A DNA stretch of 64,000 nt from Littorina saxatilis (Eukaryota > Mollusca > Gastropoda > Littorinimorpha > Littorinidae), in the NCBI RefSeq assembly GCF_037325665.1, contig NC_090255.1:23333225-23397224 (forward strand), in the 5' to 3' direction. This document shows, one piece after another, positions 1 through 10,300 of the stretch (its first letter is position 1; the number at the start of each line of letters is the position of its first letter). The position numbers and the translations under genes are program-made. The notes beneath the pieces are model-generated. The model was not told where the DNA came from and searched no databases. It saw nothing but the letters and a program-made list of their open reading frames with translations.

Positions 1-108
1 GCCAAAAGCGCGAAGCGCTGTCGTAATTTCAATGTCAAATGGTTGAAAGAATTTCCCTGGCATCAGTACGATGAAGAAAAACAGACAATGCATTGCCGCA
101 CGTGAATA
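1..108 (+). pseudogene. hAT-transposase-type zinc-finger N-terminal fragment
   Basis: The frame starting at base 1 reads through a short stretch containing KWLKEFPWHQYDEE and then MHCRT before a stop. This spacing (Phe-Pro-Trp, an acidic run, then Cys-x-x) resembles the start of the TTF-type zinc finger that precedes hAT transposases and their domesticated ZNF862/KIAA1586-like relatives. Only about 35 codons are present: the window edge cuts the left side, and a stop followed by GGGGCC-rich unrelated sequence cuts the right. It is best read as a transposon remnant. A host gene exon is possible but less likely, because no splice donor follows the open stretch. Confidence 0.4.
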
Positions 109-109
109 C

Positions 110-1500
110 TGAGAGTGGGCCCCAGATTTTTGTTTTCCGCCCCAGCAATTTCCATCTCTGGGGCCAGTGTGGCCCCAGGCCAAATTAGTTAGTGTCGACC
201 CCTGCCCTCATTTGTTTCCGGTTACTGTTGACACTGAGTGACGCTTGCCGTACTGGACACGGTTTTTCTACCGGAAGTCTGCGCTGCCGCGCAGCATGCT
301 CAGTCTTCGGTTTATGGAAGTGCTACTTCCTTTCCGGACGAAGAAGAAAGTTTCCGCTTGGCGGCGTGCGTCGAGATAGTGAATGGTTTCACGTTTCTTC
401 GATTGCACAGGCATCTTCACTTCCGCTCGCGGAACAGGAAGACGGCGTTGTCCACATGTCCGTGAAGCTAGGGCTTACACTTTCAATGGACTCATTTACT
501 TTTTTCCGGTTACTGTTGATAGTTACACTTGCGGTACACTACTTCTTCAGTTAAGGAAGTTCTACTTCCGTTCCGGATGAAGAGTAAAGTTTCAGGTTCT
601 AGCGAAGTTTCACCTTTCCTTTGCCTTAGCAACAGTGGTGACTTCGTGATTTTCCGGAAGGCATAGTTGCAGTAGCTGATGCTGCCTCTCCTCCGAAGAC
701 AGTGATGATGTTATTCCATCACAGCCTGCTTTCTTGGGTCTTCATTTTATTAGTCTTTGTATGGTCGAGAGCACCTTTTTACGGTGACTCCGGCAAAGGG
801 GCTCTTTGGTTTGATTCTATTTTAAGGGTCAAGTCCTTTGCTTACTCTGAATCCGTTTTGGATCGGAGAAAGCCGTAAGGTCATCGCTGGAACTTGCGTC
901 TCTTGTTTGAGACTTTGTTGCGATATTTGTTTCGTTCGCTTGCATCTTTTCTTGAACCCTTGAGTTCAAAATCGACGCAAGCATACAGGATGTGGCCTCT
1001 CTCTCTCTTTTGTATGCGCTGGCATTAATGTCAACACAACAAATACTTCTTTGGCCAAGATTTACGCTCACGCAGCCCTTACCCTGAGAGATTCTCTCTG
1101 AGTATAGACTGCACGATCGTAGAACGGTTGACTCCTTGCATACCTCCGGTTCACAGGAGACGCTCTACTGGTTCTTTTGTGCCTTGATGCACTGCACATT
1201 GACACACAAGAAGCGACAGTCTTGGAGTTTGCAGTTACGCAGCACTCTGTGGGTCAACCTTTTACCAAATTTTTTGGTTCGCTGCCCTTATGGCCAATTT
1301 GGCTGCAGGCGGCTCTATACAATGTGAAGCATCTCGGATCAGTTTATCCTTACAGCTCCCGTCACGGGTTCTCTGTTGCTAGTTACAGTATGTACACAGC
1401 AATGGATCATAGGGATATTCAGATCGGGGTTCCTGCTGCTCTGACAAGTGTTCAAAGCACTTCTTACCAGAGTTCTACCCCTTTTTCTTTTCTGCTAACT
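110..1500. other. No recognisable gene; diverged internal repeat at about 220-600
   Basis: No convincing coding frame is seen. Two stretches resemble each other: about 218-350 and about 505-600 both contain TTTCCGGTTACTGTTGA, then a GGAAGT.CTACTTCC segment and a TTCCGGA.GAAGA segment, about 285 bp apart. This is a diverged direct repeat. It could be the 5' part of the DIRS-type element that follows, but no protein motif shows this. Confidence 0.3.
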
Positions 1501-3640
1501 TAGAATCGATCACGGTTATCAACACCGAGATTCTGCGTCTTTGCCAAACAAGCCATGGAAGAAGTGTTCTATCATTTCTCCCTGGGTTTTTATGATCGGA
1601 TCTTCATGGTCCACGAGATATCAGGGGGGCGATTGCAGATGCTGGTCCTATCCCCCCTGAACGCTTTTCTAAGATCAGATCCTTTTTGGTAATACATGTA
1701 CCAGCGACGGTCACGGACGCCCGTCGTATTGGTTTTTGGGGTCACGTCGGTATTCTTTACAGACATGACTTTCATTTTCTATTTCACCGCATGGACAGGT
1801 AGTGGCTGCGTTTTTTTCGGGAAGACAAAGCTTATCAGTTCAGGGCCCTGCCCTTCGGCTGTCACTATGGATCTTTTCTATGGTTGTGAGACAGCTTGTG
1901 CTCAAATCAGGCACGAGCGTACGCCTTCGGGCGTACTTTAAAGGCTGACTCATCCTGAGTCAGTCTAGAAAATTTTGCCTTCCCCGTACTCACATTGCCC
2001 TGCGTCTATCTCTGAGCACGGGCTTTGTGATCAAGCAAGCCAAGTCGGGTCACTACACTGCCCAGGTATTCCTATCTGGACATGAGATTTGACACTGTGG
2101 CTTAGAAGGTCGGTTTTCTCTCAAGAGATGACCAAACTCGAAATTCGTTTTGGAGGTTGGATTAACAGCGTAACCACTGTCCCTCCTCCCTCCTGTGCAG
2201 ATCTTTGCACAGACGCGTTCCTATCGTGATGCGGGGCACACATGGTACAGCTTTTGGCCTCAGGTCTCTGAATATATTCGGGCAGAAGATCACGCCAACA
2301 GTTTCGAACTGGAGGCAGTAGCTCAGGGTCTCCTGGGTCTTCTGCCTTATCTGCTGAGCAGCCATGTTCGCATTCTCACGGACAATTCCTTAGTAGCCTC
2401 ATAGCTCAACAATCAGGGCAGAGTGCACTCTCCCTTTCTGTTGATCAGAACTTTCCAGATTTTGGTCTGATTTCGGCAACATTGATCCACATTGTCCGCG
2501 TAACATCTCCCAGGCCTTCTCAAAGTCCTGGTAGATGCACTGAGACGGTCCTCACGTGTTTTACACTCTGACTGGCCTATTACTTATTATGCCCTCTAGC
2601 GCTTTCGGGCTCATATTGACAGATTGATGATCTATCTTTTTACGACGCGGTTTTCGAAGACTCCATTTCTTTTAACCTTTTCCGGACTCGGAAGCACGGG
2701 CGGTCAACGCCCTGGAGTTGGTCTGGTCAGGCCGGTCAGCCTACGCATTCCATACACCGTGCCTTTTTTGACGTGCTCAGAAAGGCAGTTCTGGGACGCA
2801 CTTACACTCTGTCTCTTCAGACATGACGCTTGAAGTCAGAAGGGCGGCTTTCTCGTCTACGCTTTTAACATTGGGCCATTTCATCTATCCCGTCGTGATA
2901 TGACCTTGAGCGGTTGAAAATGACTTTAATTACCATATAAGATAGGAATATCATCAATCTTGGCGGAGCTATAGCCGCGATGCTGAAAGACTCCTTGTTT
3001 TTAGACTTCAAGTCTCAGATACCAGTCCCTGCATGGGATCTTTTCCTTTTACTTGAGCTTCTTGGATCATCAGAGTTCAACCTCTGTGTTCTGCGGAACT
3101 CCCGTTTCTACTCGCTAACACTCACGTTATGTTACTAGCTACGGCCAGAAGAGGTACTGCAGTATTTTCTCTATCCGGCTTACGAAAACTTTCTTTTCTA
3201 TCAGATGGTTCCTTAGTCTAGCGCTAACCACATCTGATTCAGCACTCAGGAGCTATTGTTTATTTCAAACACTACCAGAGACAAAGTTATTATACAGTCT
3301 ACTTTGGCTTAATGGGCTTTCACCCGCATCAAACAAGCTTATGTGGGGTGGCAGCAAGATAAGTGGGGGGGGGGAGGGCGATCTAGTTTGTCCTGCCTCT
3401 TTCTTGGGCGAGTACGCACGAAACGTATGCATGGGCCTATTTGCTAGCTTGCTGTCCTGAACTCCAGACGGCTTTCTGAGGCCCTTGGGGCTGTATTATT
3501 GGAAGTCAGACGTCAGCTTTCTGAACTTCTTCTTGTTGGACGTGCAGAGTTCACGTCCTGATGTTTACAGTATTCTACCAACTGTGGTAGTTGCCGGGCA
3601 AGCTCTTTCTAGATCCTAGATTGAGTAATCCCTCCTCCTT
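1500..3640 (+). mobile_element. DIRS-type tyrosine-recombinase retroelement fossil
   Basis: Short translated islands on the plus strand match the order expected for DIRS-like elements. A reverse transcriptase island has the typical AYQFRALPFG-type motif at about 1830-1875. An RNase H island has a ...LTDN... motif at about 2375-2500, followed by a PFPDSEA-type stretch at about 2670-2760. Further recombinase-like residues lie around 3380-3560. The element is broken with well over ten breaks and looks old. Its 5' limit is uncertain and may reach toward base 200. The 3' end probably runs into the palindromic segment that follows. Confidence 0.6.
2882..2945 (+). repeat. SINE-like family A, tail fragment
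   Basis: CCGTCGTGATATGACCTTGA followed by GGTTGAAAATGAC matches the 3' part of the fuller copies at 4.4 and 5.5 kb, more diverged. Confidence 0.5.
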
Positions 3641-3643
3641 TAG

Positions 3644-4018
3644 TAGCAATCTGCTAATTTATGAGATTTGGGGAAGTAATATGTAATTTAATCAAAAAAT
3701 TTAAAGTAAATTTTCATTTGATTAATATACTTACCCAAATCTCATACCAAATACCCTCCCACCTACCCCGCTTTAAGATGGCTCAGGCTTTTCGAGAAGT
3801 GAGGAACAATATGGCGGCCGCGTGTCACGTGGCTTCAAGGGGAGCTTACCCTCATAGATCACGTGGTCTGGTGACCATGGTTACGTGATTTTTCTTGGGG
3901 GAGTAGCTTCCTGTTTTTAACCAGGGAAGCGTGTTCAACGTTTAAGCACTTAACGGAAGTAAATTGCTAATTTATGAGATTTGGGTAAGTATATTAATCA
4001 AATGAAAATTTACTTTAA
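3644..4018. repeat. Palindromic terminal-repeat-like segment next to the DIRS fossil
   Basis: The phrase GCTAATTTATGAGATTTGGG occurs at about 3653 and again at about 3966, and its reverse complement occurs at about 3735-3755 (ACTTACCCAAATCTCAT). A core of about 37 bp containing ATTAATATACTTACCC is repeated inverted. Between the arms lies a GC-richer stretch with ATGGCGGC and two CACGTG motifs. Inverted terminal and internal complementary repeats are known for DIRS elements, so this is probably the terminus of the preceding fossil. A separate MITE is the alternative. Confidence 0.45.
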
Positions 4019-4022
4019 AATG

Positions 4023-4152
4023 TTTGATTAGTGCTTTTGTGAACAAGAAACAATTGACAAGTGGCTCTATCCCATCACCCCCCTTCCCTCCGTCGCGATA
4101 TAACCTTGAACGGTTGAAAACGACGTTGAACACCAAATAAAGAAAGAAATTA
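4023..4152 (+). repeat. SINE-like family A, 3' fragment
   Basis: Matches the last 130 bp of the complete copies, from TTTGATTAGTGCTTTTGTG through GTCGCGATATAACCTTGAA and GACGTTGAACACC to a short AAAGAAAG tail. Confidence 0.65.
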
Positions 4153-4428
4153 GAGTCAGTGCCTTTCCATCAAAACACTTATTCAACTCCCTTGCAATGA
4201 CAAGTTACATGTCTCTTTCTTAGTCTTCTTATAGAATGTAATAATTGTTTACGATTTCTGTGTTGAAGGATAATATATCAGAGCTTTAAATTGGCTCAAT
4301 AAAATAAGCAAGCAAGCAAGCAAGCAAACAAATATGAGAAGTGACTATACAGAAAGTGTCAGGGTGAAAAATGAACTATTATTTTGATGTTCTTTATGAT
4401 AATTATTACTGATATATTCACATCAAGA

Positions 4429-4823
4429 CCCCCCGCGGGTTAGGGGGAGTCCCATATTGGTTGGGACGAGAAAGAATTTACCCGATGCTACCCAGCATGT
4501 CGTAAGAGGCGACTAATGGTTCTGTTTCTTCTTTTACCCTTGTTAAGTGTTTCTTGTATAGAATATAGTCAATGTTTGTAAAGATTTTAGTCAAGCAGTA
4601 TGTAAGAAATGTTTAGTCCTTTGTACTGGAAACTTGCATTCTCCCAGTAAGGTCATATATTGTACTACGTTGCAAGCCCCTGGAGCAATTTTTTGATTAG
4701 TGCTTTTGTGAACAAGAAACAATTAACAAGTGGCTCTATCCCATCTCCCCCCTTTCCCCGTCGCGATATAACCTTGAATGGTTGAAAACGACGTTAAACA
4801 CCAAATAAAGAAAAAAGAAAGAT
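4429..4823 (+). repeat. SINE-like family A, complete copy
   Basis: The head CCCCGCGGGTTAGGGGGA leads to ATTTACCCGATGCT, then CAGCATGTCGTAAGAGGCGA, a T-rich middle, the ATTAGTGCTTTTGTGAAC block and the tail GTCGCGATATAACCTTGAAT...GACGTTAAACACCAAATAAAG, ending in an A-rich simple repeat. No tRNA-type B box was recognised, so whether it is pol III-driven is unknown. Similar repeats are familiar from gastropod genomes. The family attribution is by eye. Confidence 0.65.
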
Positions 4824-5326
4824 TCACATCAAGTCATGCATATGACTTAACAGTAGTAATTAATTTAAGTTGTCTTGTTCTTCTTCGTTCATGGGCTGAA
4901 ACTCCCACGTTCACGCATGTTTTTTGCACGAGTGGGTTTTAACATGTATGACTGTTTTTACCCCGCCATTCAGGCAGCCATACGCCGCTTTCGAGGGAAG
5001 TAATTTATGTAGTTGTCAGATGTTGCAGAACTTTTTTATTTTTCATTTTTGTGAAACGATTATGTTCATGAAACATAATGGGTCTAAAGCTGATTCAAGT
5101 CATTGTAGTATTGATACTTGTTCATATGCATATTCTGTATCATGACATGTTTTGGGGAATGCCTCAAAAATGGGTGTCATTTTTATAATGGTGTTAATAA
5201 AAGAGGCTGAAAAGTTAAATTACTCCTCTTTTTATGTGTGTCATTTTATGTGAATGTGGCATATAGACAATAACATTAACACCTGGATACATGCTCTTAC
5301 AAGGAAGTGAACCGCACAAGACCGAC

Positions 5327-5455
5327 ACCCCCCGCGGGTTAGAGGGAAGAATTTACCCGATGCTCCTCAGCATGTCGTAAGAGGCGACTAACGGATTCTG
5401 TTTCTCCTTTTACCCTTGTTAAGTGTTTTTTGTATAGAATATAGTCAATTTTAGC
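5327..5455 (+). repeat. SINE-like family A, head fragment
   Basis: Has the CCCCGCGGGTTAGAGGGAAG head and the AAGAGGCGACTAACGG block, and stops after the ATAGAATATAGTCAAT segment. A second copy follows immediately. Confidence 0.6.
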
Positions 5456-5467
5456 AGTCTATCTGTT

Positions 5468-5855
5468 CCCCCCGCGGGTTAGGGGGAAGAATTTACCCGA
5501 TGCTCCTCAGCATGTCGTAAGAGGCGACTGACGGATTCTGTTTCTCCTTTTACCCTTGTTAAGTGTTTCTTGTGTAGAATATAGTCAATGTTTGTAAAGA
5601 TTTTAGTCAAGCAGTATGTAAGAAATGTTAAGTCCTTTGTACTGGAAACTTGCATTCTCCCAGTAAGGTCATATATTGTACTACGTTGCAAGCGCAAGCC
5701 CTTGGGGCAAATTTTTGATTAGTGCTTTTGTGAACAAGAAACAATTGACAAGTGGCTCTATCCCATCTCCCCCCTTTCCCCGTCGCGATATAACCTTGAA
5801 TGGTTGAAAACGACGTTAAACACAATGATAAAGAAAAGAAAGAAAAAGAAAGACC
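5468..5855 (+). repeat. SINE-like family A, complete copy
   Basis: Same order of blocks as the 4.4-kb copy, from CCCCGCGGGTTAGGGGGAAG to GACGTTAAACAC and an AAAGAAAG tail. The two copies differ by scattered substitutions and a short duplication near 5688. Confidence 0.65.
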
Positions 5856-5859
5856 GACA

Positions 5860-6364
5860 GTGGTGTGCATCAGTGTCCAGTGTGTATCCGTGGGATATTC
5901 CCTCAAAGAAGTCAAAACACATTAAAATAAGTCAGTTGGAAAAAGGCGAGCTTGATGATAAATATATGTGATTCACTTAAGATATGAGAAACAAAAAACA
6001 TTTCGGGAAATTTGTTCTTCCAGTTTCCCACGTTTATTCCAAATGTCTGCTAAATTAATATCTCTACAACTATTCTCCGCATTAATTGTGACTCAAACTT
6101 ATTTAATCATTACACAATTGATCAGAACAAAAACAATATGAAATGATGATGATTCACTAGAACTTACAGATCAATGTGAATTGATTTCACACAAAGCTTT
6201 GCAGCCTAAAATGCTGATTGAAATAAGTTCAAAACATTACATGGTTCATACTTAAAATGAGCATGATCACTTAGGTGATGACATCTCGAGGAACACATTT
6301 ACTAGAGTGAATACATATATGTTCTGTCTCACAGGGACAATGAGCCCTTTTGCTGCTAGCCCTG
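5860..6364. other. No feature recognised
   Basis: AT-rich sequence with no supported coding frame, repeat or RNA. Confidence 0.4.
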
Positions 6365-6652
6365 CTTACCTCCCCTGGCGCGAGTGCGACAGGACACGGG
6401 TGAAAAATCGCTTCTTTGCAATGTGTAAATCAGTACTTTTCTATTTTATTCTGCAGCTTAGGTAACTGCGCATAGTCTTTATTGTTTTTTAAATGTGTGG
6501 TGTCGAGGTATGTCCGAATCATATGCTACCCATCTTTTACACATGGCGCAGTTACCTAAGCTGCAGAAATTAAATAGAAAAGTACCGATTTACACATCGC
6601 AAAGAAGAGATTTTTCACCCGTGTCCTGTCGCGCTCGCGCCAGGGAGGTAAG
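6365..6652. mobile_element. Fold-back MITE
   Basis: Two arms of about 110 bp are inverted copies of each other. The left begins CTTACCTCCCCTGGCGCGAG and ends near GCAGCTTAGGTAACTGCGC; the right begins GCGCAGTTACCTAAGCTGC and ends CGCGCCAGGGAGGTAAG. A loop of about 70 bp separates them. There is no coding capacity. The Gypsy-type element lies 37 bp to the right. The superfamily is unknown because no clear target duplication is visible. Confidence 0.7.
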
Positions 6653-6689
6653 ACGCTTCTCTCCCTTGGGCCAAGGGAGGTGACCAATG

Positions 6690-7229
6690 TGTTACACGAC
6701 ACTTGAGATTGCCACAAGTTCTCAAACGTCGTATAGTTGTGTTCTTTTATTCTACGTCGCCCGTCTTCGCAGCAACAGAAAACAACTCGTCAAATTGAGT
6801 TCGAGGATTTATTCAGCATTCAATACATACAACTGCACAACGTAGCAGAACTCAAATAGAAGCTTTTTTACATACAAATCGCGCTGGCATATATAGTAAA
6901 TACTCAATCTCGAGAATATTCCAGACCGAACATGATACAACTACATTATATGCGAACCGCCCATGGACTAGAATGGTGACGTTCTCTGTGACGTACATCA
7001 AAAGGTGACGACGCCCTTAATCCGATCGAACGCCACGAACTCACACTAAATCAGCATGGTAAACAACTTGTTTTGACAGGACTAGAAAGTTCACCTGCAT
7101 TCTCGTCCAAGCATAAATATTGTGTTTACAAAATATAATATCGGTACTTTCCCACAAAGTACAAATAAGTCAACCACATGCAACACACAAAACTGAACCA
7201 AAGCTCAGCAACGGTAGCGTTTCCTAACA
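6690..7229 (-). repeat. 3' LTR of the Gypsy-type element
   Basis: 540 bp, with TG...CA ends and a sequence indistinguishable by eye from the other LTR. On the minus strand it carries a TATATA-type stretch and AATAAA motifs, as expected for transcription start and polyadenylation within an LTR. Confidence 0.92.
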
Positions 7230-7361
7230 TTACCCCCAACACCAGAAGAAATTTACCTAATTTCTTTCAATCATTGAAACGCTACTTGTACACATATTAT
7301 GTATACATAACAGATTGAAATCCAGGTATGTACATTAGTCTGTTGGAGAATGAACACAGTT

Positions 7362-10300
7362 TTACTCACATACTCGGCTGAGAAAATCTGCTCCAACATT
7401 GTCTGAACCTTTGATCGATTCCACTCGCATATCAAAGTTCTGCAAGTACATCACCCACCTCATGATACGATTATTCACAAACTTCGCAGAGTTCAGGTAG
7501 GTGAGGGGTTTGTGATCAGTCTGAAGCACGAATTTCACCCCTTGGAGGTAGAGTTCAAATTTCTTGATTCCCCACACGATGGCTAAACACTCTTTCTCCA
7601 TGGTCGAGTAGTTCTTCTCGGCTCCTGACAGCTTCTTACTGGCATAGCTAACCGGAAACGGTTTACCTCCATGTTCTTGCATCAGCATGGCGCCGATCCC
7701 TTCGTCCGATGCGTCTGTACGCAAGATGAACTCTTTGGCAGTATCAGGAAGGCGTAGCACCGGGTCTCGTGACATCAGGTCGCGTACGGTCTGGTATGCC
7801 TTCTCCTGAGCTGGTCCCCAGAGTATTCGGTTGGGGCATCCTTTTCGGGTCATGTCCGACAAAGGCGCCGTTATGGCGGCGAAGTTTGGAATGAACTCTC
7901 TGTAGTACCCAGCCAATCCAAGGAAGGATCGCACCTGCTTCTTGGTTTCAGGACGTGGCGCATTGAGGATCTTGGTGACGTTTTCCAACAAAAGCCCCTT
8001 TTGACCTTCCTTCAGTGAATGACCTATGAAGTCAACGTTGTCGGTCCCCAAAATGCACTTGCTGGGTCTCACGGTCAGGTTGGCTTTTGTCAGGCGGGAA
8101 AACAGTTCCCTCAAAGTCTCCAGATGCTCCGCAAAGGTCTCCGTGTGGACTAGCAGATCATCCCAGTAGTACACAACATTCTTCATTCCTTTGAGCATTT
8201 TTCGCATTCCCCTCTTCAGGGTAGCACCACTGTTCACCATGCCAAAAGGCATCCGCAGGCACTCATACGTTCCGTCTGGAGTTGCAAAGGCGGTCTTTGG
8301 TATGTCCTCTTCGCGCACAGGAATTTGCCAATATCCCTTGCTGAGATCGATCTTTGAGAAGATCTTACTGCCAGTTAACTGTCGGAATAGATCAGTTGCC
8401 GTCGGCATTGGTTCAGGGTCAAACACGGTGATCTTATTCACTTTCCTAAAGTCAATGCATACCCTGTTTGTGCCGTCTTTCTTCTTGACAACAACAACGG
8501 GAGATGAGTAAGGGGATGATGATTCACGGATGACCCCCATCTTCAACATGTTGTCGATGTCCTTCTTCAAGGATTCCCGAGCCTGAAACGGGATAGGGTA
8601 TGGTTTTGAGCGAACAGGAACGTCAGATGTGAGGTGGACTTCATGTTCGACCAAGGACGTAGAGCCTGGAACATCAGAGAACCTATGGGTGAAGTCGCCC
8701 ATAAAATCATGCAGCTCCTTCTGCTGGTCTTCTGTCAGGTCAGGTCCTAACTTGACGTCATCCACTCCCTCTTTCTTGTGGAGGTCTCCCAACTCCAGTA
8801 GTTCCTCACCGTCGAACTCGTCTAGTTCGGCTGGTTCTTCCACACTTGCTGCGACCTGTACTGCTTCCGGAGGTCTCTCCACATACAGTTTCAGGAGGTT
8901 AGCGTGGTAGATCTTGGACTTCTTGCCGACATTCACCTTGTAGTCGTTGATCCCTACCACGGCCTCAACCTCGTATGGGCCTTTCCACTGCATCAGTAGT
9001 TTGTTGTGATCAGTGGGAAGCAGTATCAGCACTTTGTTACCTGGTGTAAACTTCCTGTTTACGGCTTTGCGGTCGTAGTAGTGCTTTCCACTATCCTGAG
9101 ACTTTCTCAAGTTTTCTCTCGCAATCTCGAGAGTCTCCTCCAGTTTCTCTCGCAACTCAAACACGTACTGGTAGCTGTTCTTCACTTCAGGTGTGTCCAC
9201 ATCTTTCGTCCACAATTCCTTTAGTATCTGCATCGGGCCTCTCACGGTCCGCCCGTACATCAGCTCGAACGGGGAGAATCCAGTGGACTCTTGTGGCACC
9301 TCCCTGTATGCAAATAGCAAGGCATTGATGTAGCGATGCCACTGCCTTGGCTGCTCACTGCATAGTTTCTTCAGCGTGGACTTCAGCGTCGCATTGAATT
9401 TTTCTACCAGCCCATTGCACATCGGGTGATAGGGTGTCGTAGTCAAGTGACGAATGCTCAGCAGCCTGTTGACCTCTTCCATGCATTCAGAGACAAACTG
9501 TGTCCCCAGGTCTGTGAGGATCTCTTCAGGAACCCCAATTCTGCTGAAAATGTCCACAAGTGCCTCGGCAACAGTCTCGGTGTCAATTTTCTTCAGAGGC
9601 ACGGCTTCTGGGTACCTGGTTGCATAGTCTACCAGGGTCAGTACCCAACGATGACCCGCTTCACTTGGCGGTTTTATCTCGCCGATGAGGTCAATGGCCA
9701 CCCTCTTGAAAGGTCGGTCGATCAAAGGCATCTTCTGCAACGGCACTTTCGGGACCCTTCCTCGAGGTATGGTTTTCTGGCAAATATCGCACGATCGGCA
9801 GAATCGAGTCACATCTGCATGCAGTCCTGGCCAGTAAAACGCAGCCTGGATTCTGTCCGATGTCTTCTTGACACCCAGGTGACCTCCCATAATAGAGTCG
9901 TGGGCCACCTCCATCACCTGGCGCCTAAGTGGTTGAGGCACCAGAACTTGACGTAATGGCTTCCCACCGTTGACTCTCGGGTCCTGGAACACTCTGTACA
10001 GGATCTTGGCCTTTACTTCAAAGTGCACAGTGCCTTCGCCCTTAGTCATCTCCTTGACAGGACGACTCCTGTACTTTGTCAAGGTCAAATCAGCTTCCTG
10101 TAGCTGAATCAGCCGATCCCTGTCCACGACAGCAGTTGCAGAACTGTTGGTGACCCTGAGTGGCGTAGTTGTTTTGTCCTTCTTCGCCTGGGCTCTGGTC
10201 GTCACAGCGCTTACAACCTGCGGCTGGTCGCGGCGATGCACAGTTGCTCTGTCATCTCGTAACAGTTCGCTGATATCTTCATTCGTGAATGGCAGTGGGT

